A stretch of 64,000 nucleotides of DNA from Enterocloster lavalensis (GTDB lineage: Bacteria > Bacillota > Clostridia > Lachnospirales > Lachnospiraceae), in assembly GCF_902364025.1 (NCBI RefSeq), contig NZ_CABJCG010000001.1:248001-312000 (forward strand). The letters run 5' to 3'. The position numbers were made by a program, and so were the translations under genes. The notes beneath the pieces are model-generated. The model was given only the letters and a program-made list of their open reading frames with translations, had not been told where the DNA came from and searched no databases. Positions 17,414-25,917 of the stretch are shown here, in pieces; positions within the stretch are counted from its first letter, which is position 1, and each line of letters starts with the position of its first letter.

Positions 17414-20203
17414 TCACACCATCAGCCGGCCCAGCGCTTCCAGCAGGACCTGCATATCGATGGGCTTTGCAATATGGTGGTTCATTCCGGAGCTGTGGGC
17501 TTTGCCCAGGTCCGCCGCAAAGGCATTGGCCGTCAGCGCTATGATCGGAATCTCCCGCGCATCCACACGCGGAAGAGCCCGGATAGCCTTCGTGGCCTGG
17601 TAGCCGTCCATAACCGGCATCTGGATATCCATCAGGATACCGCTGTACTCCCGGATGCCGGAGGCTTTAAACTTCTCCAGCGCCTCCTGTCCGTTCTCCG
17701 CCGTGTCCACCAAAATCCCCTGCATCTGAAGCAGTTCAGCCGCAATCTCAAGATTCAGCTCATTGTCTTCCACCAGCAGGATGCGCTTGCCGGCCAGGAC
17801 AGACGGCGTTTGCTCATTCTGAGAAGAGAGCTCCACCGGATTGTCCCGGCGGAATTTGTGGAAGGCGCACGCCATCCTGGATTTAAACAGCGGCTTCGCG
17901 ATAAACGCATCCGCTCCCGCTTTCAAAAACTCCTCCTCAATCTCCGAGTAATCATAGGCGGAAATGATAATGATGGGCACATCACTGCCCAACTTCTCCC
18001 GGATCGCCCGGACGGTATCCAGCCCGTCCATATCCGGCATCTGCCAGTCCAGGATCACAAAATAATAATCCTCACGCCGGTTGTGGGCGGCTTCAATCCG
18101 GACTACGGCTTCTCTGCCGGACAGAACCCAGTCGCCGCGCATACCCAGATCCTTTAATAACTCGGCCGCACTCTCGCACACCACCGGGTCATCGTCAACC
18201 ACCAATACTGGAAGACCCGCCAACTCCTGGCTGCTCGGTTCCTCCTCGCAGACTTCAAAGGAAACGGCAAAAATAAACTGACTCCCCTCCCCCAACCGGC
18301 TCTTCACCTCGATGGTACCGTTCATCATGCGCACAATGTTCTCCGTGATGGTCATGCCCAGGCCCGTGCCCTGGATTTTGCTGATGCGGGAATCCTCAGC
18401 CCGCGTAAAGGGCTCAAAGATGTGCGGTACAAACTCCTCCGTCATTCCGATTCCGTTGTCCGAGACGATAAATTCATACTGTCCCCTCCCCGGCACAATG
18501 GACGGGAGTTCCCGGATGCGCAGGCTGATGATGCCTCCGTCCGGAGTGTATTTCACCGCATTGGATAAAAGATTCATCAGAACCTGCTGCAGGCGGTTCT
18601 GATCCGTCACCACCTTCTCATGACGCACATGGTCCGCGCTGATGAACAGATGGTGACACTTCTGGCTGGCCAGAGGGCGGCATATGCCGATCACCTCATC
18701 CATCAGCTCCGGCAGGGAGACCAGTTCGGAGGACAGGTCGATTTTCCCGCTCTCAATCCTGGACATATCGAGAACCTCGTTGATCAGCCCCAGCAGATGC
18801 CTGCTGGAAGTGCTGATCTTGCCCAGACAGTCCGTCAGCTTCTCGGGATTTCCAAGGTTCGCCTGGGCGATAACCGACATACCCATGATGGCGTTCATGG
18901 GGGTGCGGATATCGTGGGACATGGAGGAAAGAAAGTTGGTTTTGGCGTCGTTGGCCACCCGGGCCGCCTGATAGGCGTCCTCCAGCGCCCGGCGCTGGCG
19001 GTCCTGCTCCGCCCGCTCCCTGGTCACATCGATACCGGCACTGTAGAAGGAGGCGATGCCGTCCCAGCTGTCCTCTGCGCTGACATAGGTGTAGGTCATG
19101 GTCAATATCTTTACGGTTCCGTCCCGGGTGAGAATACGTCCCTCCACCACGGTTTTTTTGCCGGTTTCCCTGGAGTCGGCCATAATTTTGGCCGCCCGCT
19201 CAATATCGTCCGGATGCACGTAGGTACACTTGCCGTGAAGCTCCTGCTCAAATTCCTCTTTGGTATAACCGATCAGATTCAGGAAATCGCCGCCGTACCA
19301 GAGAACCGTCCTCATATCCTGGGCATCCACCCGCGCGAACCCGCCGGGAATGGCCCGGACAATGGCCTTCATCTCCTGGTCCTTTTTAGCCAGCTTATAC
19401 TCCGGACTCTGACCATCGTGGGACAGCTCGATGCGCGCCCGGCGCCCGGCCCAGCTGATCTCCCGGTTTTTGATCATAAAGGTTTTCTGCAAAAGCGGAT
19501 TGTAAAATTCCCAGTCATAATCCGCATCCTGCCTCAGCCTGTCGTTGGTGCAGAAGGGACAGGGAGTGGTTCTTCCCTGAATGACTTCATAACATTTGCG
19601 CCCCAACACCTGAGCAGAGGTTTTTCCCAGCGTTTTGCAGGAATTCTCATTTAAATATAATAGCTCGTAGGTATCCATATCGCTGATGTAGACATTGCCA
19701 ATGTAGGTGTCAAGCATCCAGTTAAAATACTGCTGCCGCTGACGGTAGAGCCGGTCCAGCTCTTCTTTCTCCGCCACAAGCGCGTCCACATCCGTAAACT
19801 CCCCCCGGAAGAGGCGGCAGCCTGCATCCCGGTCCTCAAAAACCGAACCGGAAAGCTGGGCCCAGAAAAAACCGCCCTCCTTTATGGGCAGCCGCACCGT
19901 CAGATCGATCTGAGACTCCGCCCCGTCCAGCGCCTCTGACAGGACCCGTCGTATCCGCTCAAAGTCCTCCGGATATCCGGCATAATACTGCCTCAGATCC
20001 GCGTAAAGGCGGTGGTAATCCTGTGCCGGACAGTGGATGGCCTTAAAAAAGCTGGCATTTCCCCACAAAAAAGTCAGCCCCTCATCCAGACGGCAGCTGA
20101 TGACGCTGGTGCGCAGCGTATTGATTGCCGCCGGGCATGTAGCGGCCGCGCGGTTTGGACATTCCTGTCCTGAAAAGATTGTCTCCATAATGTTAACCCA
20201 CAT
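17414..20203 (-). CDS. Hybrid sensor histidine kinase (PAS-PAS-HisKA-HATPase-REC-REC)
   Basis: A 929-residue cytoplasmic-looking hybrid kinase; I see no transmembrane helix. N-terminal PAS-like segments (about residues 30-390, including TSVISCRLDEGLTFLWGNAS and YVHPDDIERAAKIMADS) precede HisKA with SSMSHDIRTPMNAIMG (His430) and HATPase with DNGIGM and GTGLGMTI. Two receiver domains follow: PVLVVDDDPVVCE with Asp719 in VILDWQMPDMDG, and RILLVEDNELNLE with Asp859 in GILMDIQMPVMDG. No HPt or DNA-binding output domain is present, so a separate phosphotransfer protein or protein-protein output is expected. The ATG follows AGGAG very closely; an ATG five codons later is an alternative. The small unknown gene downstream overlaps or nearly abuts the stop. 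Confidence 0.93.
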   Translation of the reverse strand: MWVNIMETIFSGQECPNRAAATCPAAINTLRTSVISCRLDEGLTFLWGNASFFKAIHCPAQDYHRLYADLRQYYAGYPEDFERIRRVLSEALDGAESQIDLTVRLPIKEGGFFWAQLSGSVFEDRDAGCRLFRGEFTDVDALVAEKEELDRLYRQRQQYFNWMLDTYIGNVYISDMDTYELLYLNENSCKTLGKTSAQVLGRKCYEVIQGRTTPCPFCTNDRLRQDADYDWEFYNPLLQKTFMIKNREISWAGRRARIELSHDGQSPEYKLAKKDQEMKAIVRAIPGGFARVDAQDMRTVLWYGGDFLNLIGYTKEEFEQELHGKCTYVHPDDIERAAKIMADSRETGKKTVVEGRILTRDGTVKILTMTYTYVSAEDSWDGIASFYSAGIDVTRERAEQDRQRRALEDAYQAARVANDAKTNFLSSMSHDIRTPMNAIMGMSVIAQANLGNPEKLTDCLGKISTSSRHLLGLINEVLDMSRIESGKIDLSSELVSLPELMDEVIGICRPLASQKCHHLFISADHVRHEKVVTDQNRLQQVLMNLLSNAVKYTPDGGIISLRIRELPSIVPGRGQYEFIVSDNGIGMTEEFVPHIFEPFTRAEDSRISKIQGTGLGMTITENIVRMMNGTIEVKSRLGEGSQFIFAVSFEVCEEEPSSQELAGLPVLVVDDDPVVCESAAELLKDLGMRGDWVLSGREAVVRIEAAHNRREDYYFVILDWQMPDMDGLDTVRAIREKLGSDVPIIIISAYDYSEIEEEFLKAGADAFIAKPLFKSRMACAFHKFRRDNPVELSSQNEQTPSVLAGKRILLVEDNELNLEIAAELLQMQGILVDTAENGQEALEKFKASGIREYSGILMDIQMPVMDGYQATKAIRALPRVDAREIPIIALTANAFAADLGKAHSSGMNHHIAKPIDMQVLLEALGRLMV

Positions 20204-20268
20204 CTCCTGTATCGTTTCACTCAGAGCGATCGAACTGCTTCTATTCGTTCACATCCAATATTATTAAG

Positions 20269-20297
20269 AGTATAGCAAAGGTTGGCAAAAATAGCAA
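20269..20297 (-). promoter_or_regulatory. Promoter of the hybrid kinase
   Basis: Minus-strand TTGCTA, 17 nt, TATACT with an extended TGC just before the -10 box, about 65 nt upstream of the kinase ATG. Confidence 0.55.
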
Positions 20298-20370
20298 CAA
20301 AATGGAGTATTTTGTAGAAAACAGGCGCGTAAGATGGTATAGTGTTCAGAGACACGTGAAAGGGGAGAAA

Positions 20371-21855
20371 ATGACAGTGGACAGCGGCATGGAACTGCAT
20401 CAGGCGATTTATCAGTTTTACCGGACTCAGATTCAATTCGGTCTTTACCAGTACGGCGAAAAGCTGCCATCCCTGGAGGAGACTTGCAAACGGTTTCACA
20501 CATCCCTGGACACGGTGAACCCCGCGTATCACCGCCTGCGCCAGGAGGGCTACATTGCGATCTCCAAAAAGTCCGGCGCGAAAGTAGCAATCCGCTATGG
20601 GCCGGAGCAGGTCCGGCGGCATATCCAGACATTTTACGCCGAGCGCAGGGAATCCCTGACCGACCTAAGCCGTTGCATATGGCCGTTGCTGGGTCAGGCG
20701 CAGTGTTTGGCCCTGAAAACCGGTCCCTTGAAAGCCGCGGACCTGGAACAGTTTGTGGACGCCGGGAGCCATTCGGCCATCCTGGCGGTCTGGAGGGTTC
20801 TGGACCACAAATACAATCATCTGGGAAATGAACTCCTCATGCGGCTGATCCGTTACCTGTATCTGTATTTCTACGGTTCCTTCTGGGGAGTGGCAAAAGA
20901 TGAACGCCTGCACGCGATCACGGTCAGGCAGCTTAAGGCCGCTGCGGACCTCTGCCGGGAAGAGCGGTGGGACGAACTTCCGGACGTCCTGCGCGTGATC
21001 CAGGATGAGTTTTACCGCTCCCTTTGTTTATTTTACAGGGAGAATATCCCCCCGGAACCGGCCTGCCGGCAGGTGGCTTTTTCCTGGGATGCCTACAAAA
21101 AATCCTCTCAGCTGCGCTACTCCCTGGCAATGGAGCTCCTGACCGAAATCGGACGCGGCGTGTACCCCGTTGGGAGCTATCTGCCCTCCGCCGAGCGGCT
21201 ATCCGCAGAAAAAGGCGTTTCCGTCAGCACCGTGCGCCGGGCGGTCAGCCTGCTCAACAGCGTCGGAGCGGTGAAATCCTCCCGGCCGCTGGGCGCCCGC
21301 GTTCTCCCGCCCTCCCAGAGCGCGGACCACTGCGACTTTACCCAGCCGGACCTTCGCAGGCGTCTGCTGGATGTGGCGGAAAGCCTGCAGATCTTTGCAT
21401 TGTCGGGAAAGGACGTGTCGGAGCTGACTCTGTCCTCCCTGGACGAGGCCTCGCTGCTCAGCTGGAAACAATATCTGATGGATTTGAAGAGACGTGGACT
21501 CAGCCAGCGGGTGATATACGCTTCTCTGTTCTTGATTTCCCGGGATGCCCCCTCTCAAACCCTGCGCACGATCTATTCGGAGCTGCTGCAGCTGCTCTTT
21601 TGGGGAAATCCCATTGAGGCGCTGATGGGGGAACTGGAGCATGATCCACTGTTTTTTGTCTCCAGCTTAGAACGTATGGCCGCCTCGCTGGAGCGCCGGG
21701 AGACAGCCGTTTTCTCCTACACCCTGGAATTCCTGCTGATCCACGAACTGCGCAGAACCGTGGAGGTGCTGCTGGGGCTGGGAATCCGGGAAGCCGGAAA
21801 CATTTTAATTCCCGATACAAACAATCAATGGAAAATAATGGATACACGGAGGTAA
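20371..21855 (+). CDS. Double GntR-type regulator with two winged helices
   Basis: A 494-residue protein containing two GntR-like winged helix domains. The first (about residues 12-75) reads GLYQYGEKLPSLEETCKRFHTSLDTV, and the second (about 255-320) reads GVYPVGSYLPSAERLSAEKGVSVSTVRRAV with GAVKSSRPLGARVL as wing. Each is followed by a long mostly helical region of about 170 residues without a recognised effector domain (no FadR, UbiC or aminotransferase motifs). It looks like an internal duplication of a GntR half plus helical effector. The gene is followed after 2 nt by a SASA-type esterase, and the two are surely co-transcribed; an esterase substrate or product may be the signal. The ATG is preceded by AAAGGGGAG. 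Function of the helical parts is unknown. Confidence 0.8.
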   Translation: MTVDSGMELHQAIYQFYRTQIQFGLYQYGEKLPSLEETCKRFHTSLDTVNPAYHRLRQEGYIAISKKSGAKVAIRYGPEQVRRHIQTFYAERRESLTDLSRCIWPLLGQAQCLALKTGPLKAADLEQFVDAGSHSAILAVWRVLDHKYNHLGNELLMRLIRYLYLYFYGSFWGVAKDERLHAITVRQLKAAADLCREERWDELPDVLRVIQDEFYRSLCLFYRENIPPEPACRQVAFSWDAYKKSSQLRYSLAMELLTEIGRGVYPVGSYLPSAERLSAEKGVSVSTVRRAVSLLNSVGAVKSSRPLGARVLPPSQSADHCDFTQPDLRRRLLDVAESLQIFALSGKDVSELTLSSLDEASLLSWKQYLMDLKRRGLSQRVIYASLFLISRDAPSQTLRTIYSELLQLLFWGNPIEALMGELEHDPLFFVSSLERMAASLERRETAVFSYTLEFLLIHELRRTVEVLLGLGIREAGNILIPDTNNQWKIMDTRR

Positions 21856-21857
21856 CT

Positions 21858-22628
21858 ATGGAAAAAGAATATGACCTGTTTCTGTTCCTCGGCCAATCGA
21901 ATATGGCGGGGAGGGGCGTGACGTCCCCTCAATGGCCCGAGACTGCGCCTGCACTCACGCCCGGAGCCGGGTATGAATACCGGGCTGTTTCCGATCCGGG
22001 GCGGCTGTATCCGGCCAGCGAACCTTTTGGCGTCCATGAAAACAACCCGGACGGCATCTGCGAACCCGGAATGAAAACCGGTTCCATGGTCACCGCTTTC
22101 ATCAACGCGTACTACGCAAGGACCAAAATCCCGGTGATCGGGGTCTCGGCGAGCAAGGGCGGTTCCGCCATCGGCCAGTGGCAGGGGGACGGGGACTATT
22201 TATCCGATGCGCTCATGCGCCTGGAACGGGCGGAAAAGTTCCTGAAAGAACAGGAAATCACTGTCCGCCACCGCTATATGCTCTGGTGCCAGGGTGAGAC
22301 GGACGGGGACCTTGGAACGTCTCCTGAGGATTACAAAGCCCGATTCACAGACATGTTTTCCCAGCTCAGGGAAAAAGGGATTGAGACCTGCTTCCTGATT
22401 GCCATCGGGGAATACAACGGCCAGAAAGGATTTGACTACTCAGACATCCGCCGGACGCAGCTGGAACTTCCAAAGGAGCTGCCGGATGTGGTTCTGGTCT
22501 GCGACGCGTTCCACACCATGCGCGCCCGCGGTCTGATGAAGGATGACTTCCACTACTATCAGGCGGCTTACAACGAGGTGGGAACCATGGCGGGAAACGC
22601 GGCCGGGGAGTTTGTAAGGCGGGTGTAA
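21858..22628 (+). CDS. SASA-family carbohydrate esterase (sialate O-acetylesterase-like)
   Basis: A 256-residue SGNH-type hydrolase. The nucleophile block is FLFLGQSNMAGRGV (Ser about residue 14), the Gly-containing block is GVSASKGGSAIGQW, the QGE block is LWCQGETDG, and the catalytic His lies in DDFHYYQAAYNEVG near the C-terminus. SASA enzymes remove acetyl groups from sialic acid or plant glycans such as acetylxylan. No signal peptide, so it should act on imported, partly digested sugars in the cytoplasm. The ATG has CGGAGG upstream and starts 2 nt after the GntR-like gene's stop codon. The exact acyl sugar is not predictable. Confidence 0.88.
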   Translation: MEKEYDLFLFLGQSNMAGRGVTSPQWPETAPALTPGAGYEYRAVSDPGRLYPASEPFGVHENNPDGICEPGMKTGSMVTAFINAYYARTKIPVIGVSASKGGSAIGQWQGDGDYLSDALMRLERAEKFLKEQEITVRHRYMLWCQGETDGDLGTSPEDYKARFTDMFSQLREKGIETCFLIAIGEYNGQKGFDYSDIRRTQLELPKELPDVVLVCDAFHTMRARGLMKDDFHYYQAAYNEVGTMAGNAAGEFVRRV

Positions 22629-22680
22629 TACAGTGATATACAATCAAATTTCCCTCCTCTTCCTGAATCATTTGTCTGTA

Positions 22681-22705
22681 TGATCCCAGGGAGCGTCGAA
22701 CTCCC
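22681..22705 (-). other. tRNA T-arm/acceptor-like remnant
   Basis: On the minus strand GGGAG-TTCGACG-CTCCC (5-bp stem, 7-nt loop with TTCGA) is followed by TGGGATC and A, as in the 3' end of a tRNA. No matching 5' half (GATCCCA) was found upstream, so this is a fragment or coincidence just downstream of the tRNA-Lys gene. Confidence 0.35.
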
Positions 22706-22738
22706 GTCTGTCCCCGCGCCGCCCGGCACGGTGCATAC

Positions 22739-22811
22739 TGCGCACACCGGGCCTCGAACCCGGAACCTGCCGGTTAAGAGCCGGCTGCTCTTCCAACTGA
22801 GCTATATGCAC
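22739..22811 (-). tRNA. tRNA-Lys(CTT), unusual acceptor stem
   Basis: A 73-nt cloverleaf: acceptor GTGCATA/TGTGCGC (two G-U pairs), D-arm GCTC-AGTTGGAA-GAGC, anticodon arm GCCGG-CTCTTAA-CCGGC with anticodon CTT, 5-nt variable loop AGGTT, T-arm CCGGG-TTCGAGG-CCCGG, discriminator A. CCA is not encoded. Oddly, TATGCAC, the perfect complement of the 5' acceptor strand, lies 9 nt further 3'. A duplicated or rearranged 3' end is possible, so the gene may be a degenerate copy. Confidence 0.75.
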
Positions 22812-22901
22812 AAAAAACGCCGATTCATTACGAATAAGCGGCCGGGACAAAAAATAGTCCATATCACCGGGATACACAGTTCATTCTCCGGAGTCAGCAT
22901 C

Positions 22902-22933
22902 AAAAAAAGACCGCCATGATAAACATGACGGCC
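22902..22933 (-). terminator. Rho-independent terminator of yceD-rpmF
   Basis: Minus-strand GGCCGTCATG-TTTAT-CATGGCGGTC (10-bp stem with two G-U pairs) followed by seven T. It starts about 29 nt after the rpmF stop. Confidence 0.85.
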
Positions 22934-22961
22934 TTTTTGCTCTTATTCGACAGATCAGAAA

Positions 22962-23144
22962 TTAGTCCTCAACGCTGATGATTTCTTTCTTGTTATAAGA
23001 TCCGCAAGCCTTGCACACTCTGTGGGGCATCATTAAAGCACCGCACTTGGAGCACTTTACCAGGTTGGGAGCGCTCATCTTCCAGTTTGCTCTGCGGCTG
23101 TCTCTTCTCGCTTTGGAAGATTTATTCTTAGGACAGATAGACAT
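22962..23144 (-). CDS. rpmF: 50S ribosomal protein L32
   Basis: A 60-residue L32 protein of the large ribosomal subunit. The N-terminus MSICPKNKSSKARRDSRRAN is the basic rRNA-binding part; the zinc ribbon is CSKCGALMMPHRVCKACG. Length is normal for the family. The start lies 3 nt after the yceD stop, the classic yceD-rpmF order, and a terminator follows. Expression should be strong from the consensus promoter upstream of yceD. Confidence 0.97.
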   Translation of the reverse strand: MSICPKNKSSKARRDSRRANWKMSAPNLVKCSKCGALMMPHRVCKACGSYNKKEIISVED

Positions 23145-23147
23145 GGT

Positions 23148-23675
23148 TTACACCTCCTTCAACTGTTTAAAAATATCCTGGATAACTGACATTCTCGGGT
23201 CAAGTGACCTGGTATCGCAGTCACAAGTCCCACGGTTGAGATTTGTACCACATCTATTACAGATTCCCTTGCAATCTTCGTCGCAGAGAACTTTCATAGG
23301 CAGGCTCAAGGTCAACTCATTGCGAACCATTTGGTCTACATCCAGATTGTAACCATTTACATAGAACTGCTCGTCAAGCGCTTCCATCCGCTCCTTGTCC
23401 GTCTGCTTCATGTCGATCTCGTCGTCAATCTCCAGATGGAAATCCACCTTCACCGGGTCCAGGCAGCGGCTGCACGGCATCTCCAGGGAGACATCCACAG
23501 AGCCCGTCACAGAAAATACCTTATTCCCCTTGTTGGTGATATCCAGATTCACCGGCGTTTTCTCCACAACCGCATAGGCGCCTTCCGGCACGCGGAACTC
23601 GGAAAATTCCAGTTCACAGATGTAATGCTTCACTTTTCCTTCTACGGAAAACAGTTCTGTTAAATTAATCAGCAT
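23148..23675 (-). CDS. yceD: YceD/DUF177 family protein (23S rRNA accumulation)
   Basis: A 175-residue DUF177 protein. The family, found directly upstream of rpmF in most bacteria, is needed for normal 23S rRNA accumulation. Visible landmarks are the first metal-binding-like pair MPCSRCLDPV and the C-terminal cysteine cluster CDEDCKGICNRCGTNLNRGTCDCD, which could bind zinc. Cytoplasmic. The ATG follows GGAGGAATAATCGT-type spacing (GGAGG 8-10 nt upstream). It heads the two-gene operon with rpmF and has a perfect vegetative promoter. Confidence 0.92.
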   Translation of the reverse strand: MLINLTELFSVEGKVKHYICELEFSEFRVPEGAYAVVEKTPVNLDITNKGNKVFSVTGSVDVSLEMPCSRCLDPVKVDFHLEIDDEIDMKQTDKERMEALDEQFYVNGYNLDVDQMVRNELTLSLPMKVLCDEDCKGICNRCGTNLNRGTCDCDTRSLDPRMSVIQDIFKQLKEV

Positions 23676-23704
23676 ACGATTATTCCTCCATATGCACCTA
23701 TAAC

Positions 23705-23733
23705 ATTATACATAGAGGCATGTGGTTTGTCAA
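23705..23733 (-). promoter_or_regulatory. Consensus promoter of yceD-rpmF
   Basis: Minus-strand TTGACA, 17 nt, TATAAT, a perfect match, with the -10 box 30 nt upstream of the yceD ATG. Confidence 0.85.
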
Positions 23734-23785
23734 CATAATTTTTCCAGTTTAACGAACTTTTCCGGCAATTACGCCAAGTTTCGCA

Positions 23786-24979
23786 TTAAACCAGCGCCAG
23801 GGTCTCTCTTGCGATGGCCAGCTCCTCGTTGGTGGGGATCAACATCACCTTAACCTTGGAGTTGGGGGAGGAAATCACGCGCTCCTCGCCGCGCACGTTG
23901 TTGGCCTCGTCGTCGATCTCAACGCCCATGAACGCCAGGCTGGAGCAGATGTTCTTTCTTCCGGTCTTGTCGTTCTCACCCACGCCTGCGGTGAACGCGA
24001 TGGCATCCACGCCGTTCATGGCTGCCGCGTAAGCGCCGATGTACTTCGTCACGCGGTAGATAAAGGCGTCCAGAGCGACCTCAGCCAGGTGGTTGCCGTC
24101 GGCCTTGGCGTTCTCGATATCGCGGAAGTCGCTGGAGATACCGTTTGTCATGCCGTAAACGCCGGACTTCTTGTTCAGGATATCCAGCATCTGGTTGATG
24201 TCCAGGCCCTCTTTGTTCATGATGAACTGCAGCACGGCCGGGTCCACATCACCGCTTCTGGTACCCATGATCAGGCCCTCAAGCGGGGTCAGGCCCATGC
24301 TGGTGTCCACGCACTTGCCGCCGATGGAGGCGGATACGCTGGCGCCGTTGCCCAGGTGGCAGACGATCACCTTAGCGGTCTCAGGATCCAGGCCGCCGAA
24401 CCGGATCGCCTCGGCGGACACGAACTTGTGGCTGGTTCCGTGGAAGCCGTAGCGGCGGATACCGTACTTCTCATAGTATTCGTGAGGAATGGCGTAAGTA
24501 TACGCTTTCTCCGGCATGGACATACCGAAGGCGGTGTCAAACACGGCTACGTTGGGGGTGCCGGGCATCGCAGCCTCGCAGGCTTCGATTCCCATCAGGT
24601 TCGCCGGGTTGTGCAGCGGGCCTAAGTCAAAGCACTCGCGGATCACGCGCTTCACATCCTCGTTCACAACGATGGAATCGCTGTAAACCGTGCCGCCGTG
24701 CAGCACGCGGTGTCCGATGGCGGAGATTTCGGAGGTGTCCTTGATCACGCCGTGCTCCGGATCCTGCAGGGCTGCCATAACCATCTCGATGGCAGTCTTG
24801 TGGGTGGGCATGGGGTTCTCGATCACGTACTTGTCCTTGCCGGCCGGCTGGTGGGTCAGCTTGGAACCTTCGATGCCGATGCGCTCGCACAGGCCCTTGG
24901 CCAGCACGCTCTCATTGTCCATATCGATCAGCTGATATTTTAAAGAGGAACTTCCGCAGTTGATAACTAAAATCTTCAT
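23786..24979 (-). CDS. ackA: Acetate kinase
   Basis: A 397-residue acetate kinase that converts acetyl phosphate + ADP to acetate + ATP. Landmarks are the N-terminal LVINCGSSSLKYQLI, VFDTAFGMSMPEKAYTYAIP, the loop RRYGFHGTSHKFVS, the phosphate motif VIVCHLGNGASVSA, and the C-terminal IAFTAGVGENDKTGR. Full length. It follows pduL by 26 nt and together the pair replaces the more common pta-ackA arrangement, giving substrate-level ATP from acetyl-CoA or propionyl-CoA. The ribosome binding site is GAAGGAGAAGGACAAATT. No strong terminator was found after the stop. Confidence 0.98.
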   Translation of the reverse strand: MKILVINCGSSSLKYQLIDMDNESVLAKGLCERIGIEGSKLTHQPAGKDKYVIENPMPTHKTAIEMVMAALQDPEHGVIKDTSEISAIGHRVLHGGTVYSDSIVVNEDVKRVIRECFDLGPLHNPANLMGIEACEAAMPGTPNVAVFDTAFGMSMPEKAYTYAIPHEYYEKYGIRRYGFHGTSHKFVSAEAIRFGGLDPETAKVIVCHLGNGASVSASIGGKCVDTSMGLTPLEGLIMGTRSGDVDPAVLQFIMNKEGLDINQMLDILNKKSGVYGMTNGISSDFRDIENAKADGNHLAEVALDAFIYRVTKYIGAYAAAMNGVDAIAFTAGVGENDKTGRKNICSSLAFMGVEIDDEANNVRGEERVISSPNSKVKVMLIPTNEELAIARETLALV

Positions 24980-25005
24980 AATTTGTCCTTCTCCTTCAAA
25001 TCTTC

Positions 25006-25575
25006 TTATTTCACGATCTCGCCGTATACTTCTCTTCCGCAGCCTGCCGCGTTGGACTCGTCGGTGTCAATGTGCATGGCCAGGGCGTAGGTGTCGCTGA
25101 CGCGGACCACCACGTCGCCGAATACCAGGCTTCTGCCGTCGGTGTCGATCTTTACGTTTACGATCTGGCCGTTCTCAACGCCCAGGGCCTCAGCGTCGGC
25201 GGGGGTTGCATGGATGTGGCGTTTGGCCGCGATCACGCCCTCGGTGATCTCGATCTCGCCCTTGGGTCCGATGATCTTGCATGCGCCGCTTCCCGCGATG
25301 TCGCCGGACTCTCTGACGGGAGCCGCTACGCCGATGGAGCGTGCGTCGGTCAGGGACAGCTCAACCTGGGTGGCTTTTCTGACCGGACCTAAAATGGATA
25401 CGCCGGGCATTTCCTTCTTGCCGCCCACGATGGTGACTCTCTCCTCGCAGGCATACTGGCCGGGCTGGGAAAGATCTTTCTTCTTGGTCAGCTCATAACC
25501 GGCGCCGAAGAGGATCTCCAGATGTTCCTGGCTCAGATGTACGTGACGTGCGGATGTCTCAACTAAAAATTTCAT
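25006..25575 (-). CDS. pduL: Phosphate acyltransferase PduL type (phosphotransacetylase)
   Basis: A 189-residue PduL-type phosphotransacylase, converting acyl-CoA + phosphate to acyl phosphate + CoA. The two barrel halves show the zinc-binding histidines in ETSARHVHLSQEHLE and in AAKRHIHATPADAEALGV, and the arginine motif GPVRKATQVELS. PduL is unrelated to Pta. There is no N-terminal microcompartment-targeting helix and no shell protein gene nearby, so this is a housekeeping cytoplasmic enzyme feeding AckA. The start is placed at MKFLVETSARHV because AAAGGAGAGCGTTAATT precedes it; an upstream in-frame ATG gives a 15-residue extension without a good site. Confidence 0.93.
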   Translation of the reverse strand: MKFLVETSARHVHLSQEHLEILFGAGYELTKKKDLSQPGQYACEERVTIVGGKKEMPGVSILGPVRKATQVELSLTDARSIGVAAPVRESGDIAGSGACKIIGPKGEIEITEGVIAAKRHIHATPADAEALGVENGQIVNVKIDTDGRSLVFGDVVVRVSDTYALAMHIDTDESNAAGCGREVYGEIVK

Positions 25576-25651
25576 AATTAACGCTCTCCTTTTATCCTTG
25601 TAAATTTTAAAATGACTCACAGTTCCCGCAAAAAAGCGCAGCTCTGTATTC

Positions 25652-25679
25652 TGTATACTATTCTATTGGTTTGTCCCAA
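25652..25679 (-). promoter_or_regulatory. Probable promoter of pduL-ackA
   Basis: Minus-strand TTGGGA, 16 nt, TATACA, about 77 nt upstream of the pduL ATG. Confidence 0.5.
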
Positions 25680-25831
25680 ATTTTGCAAGCCCCCGCCGGG
25701 AAATATCTTGCATTTTTTTTAATACGCTGGCAAATAGCGGTAAAATCGCTGTTTTTTCTGCGGCAACCGCGCTCCGTACAGTCCGGCGGCCCGCCCCATG
25801 GGCATAATCGCCGGCGTTCCGGTGCATCCTA

Positions 25832-25862
25832 AAAAACGGAAGCTGGCCCAGGGGCAGCTTCC
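25832..25862 (-). terminator. Rho-independent terminator of darA
   Basis: Minus-strand GGAAGCTG-CCCCTGGGC-CAGCTTCC followed by GTTTTTTAGG, about 55 nt after the gene's stop. Confidence 0.85.
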
Positions 25863-25917
25863 GAACCCGCCCGCGGGAACCCAAAGGCCCCGCGGCGCAC
25901 ATGATTTACTTGAAAGG

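Noticed and set aside
22739..22811. Longer acceptor stem using the downstream TATGCAC
   Set aside because: It would force a 9-nt insertion between T-arm and acceptor; the in-place pairing with two G-U pairs gives a normal 73-nt tRNA.
25663..25902. A 79-codon minus-strand frame between darA and pduL
   Set aside because: It overlaps the darA terminator and pduL promoter, has no ribosome binding site and shows no protein-like pattern.
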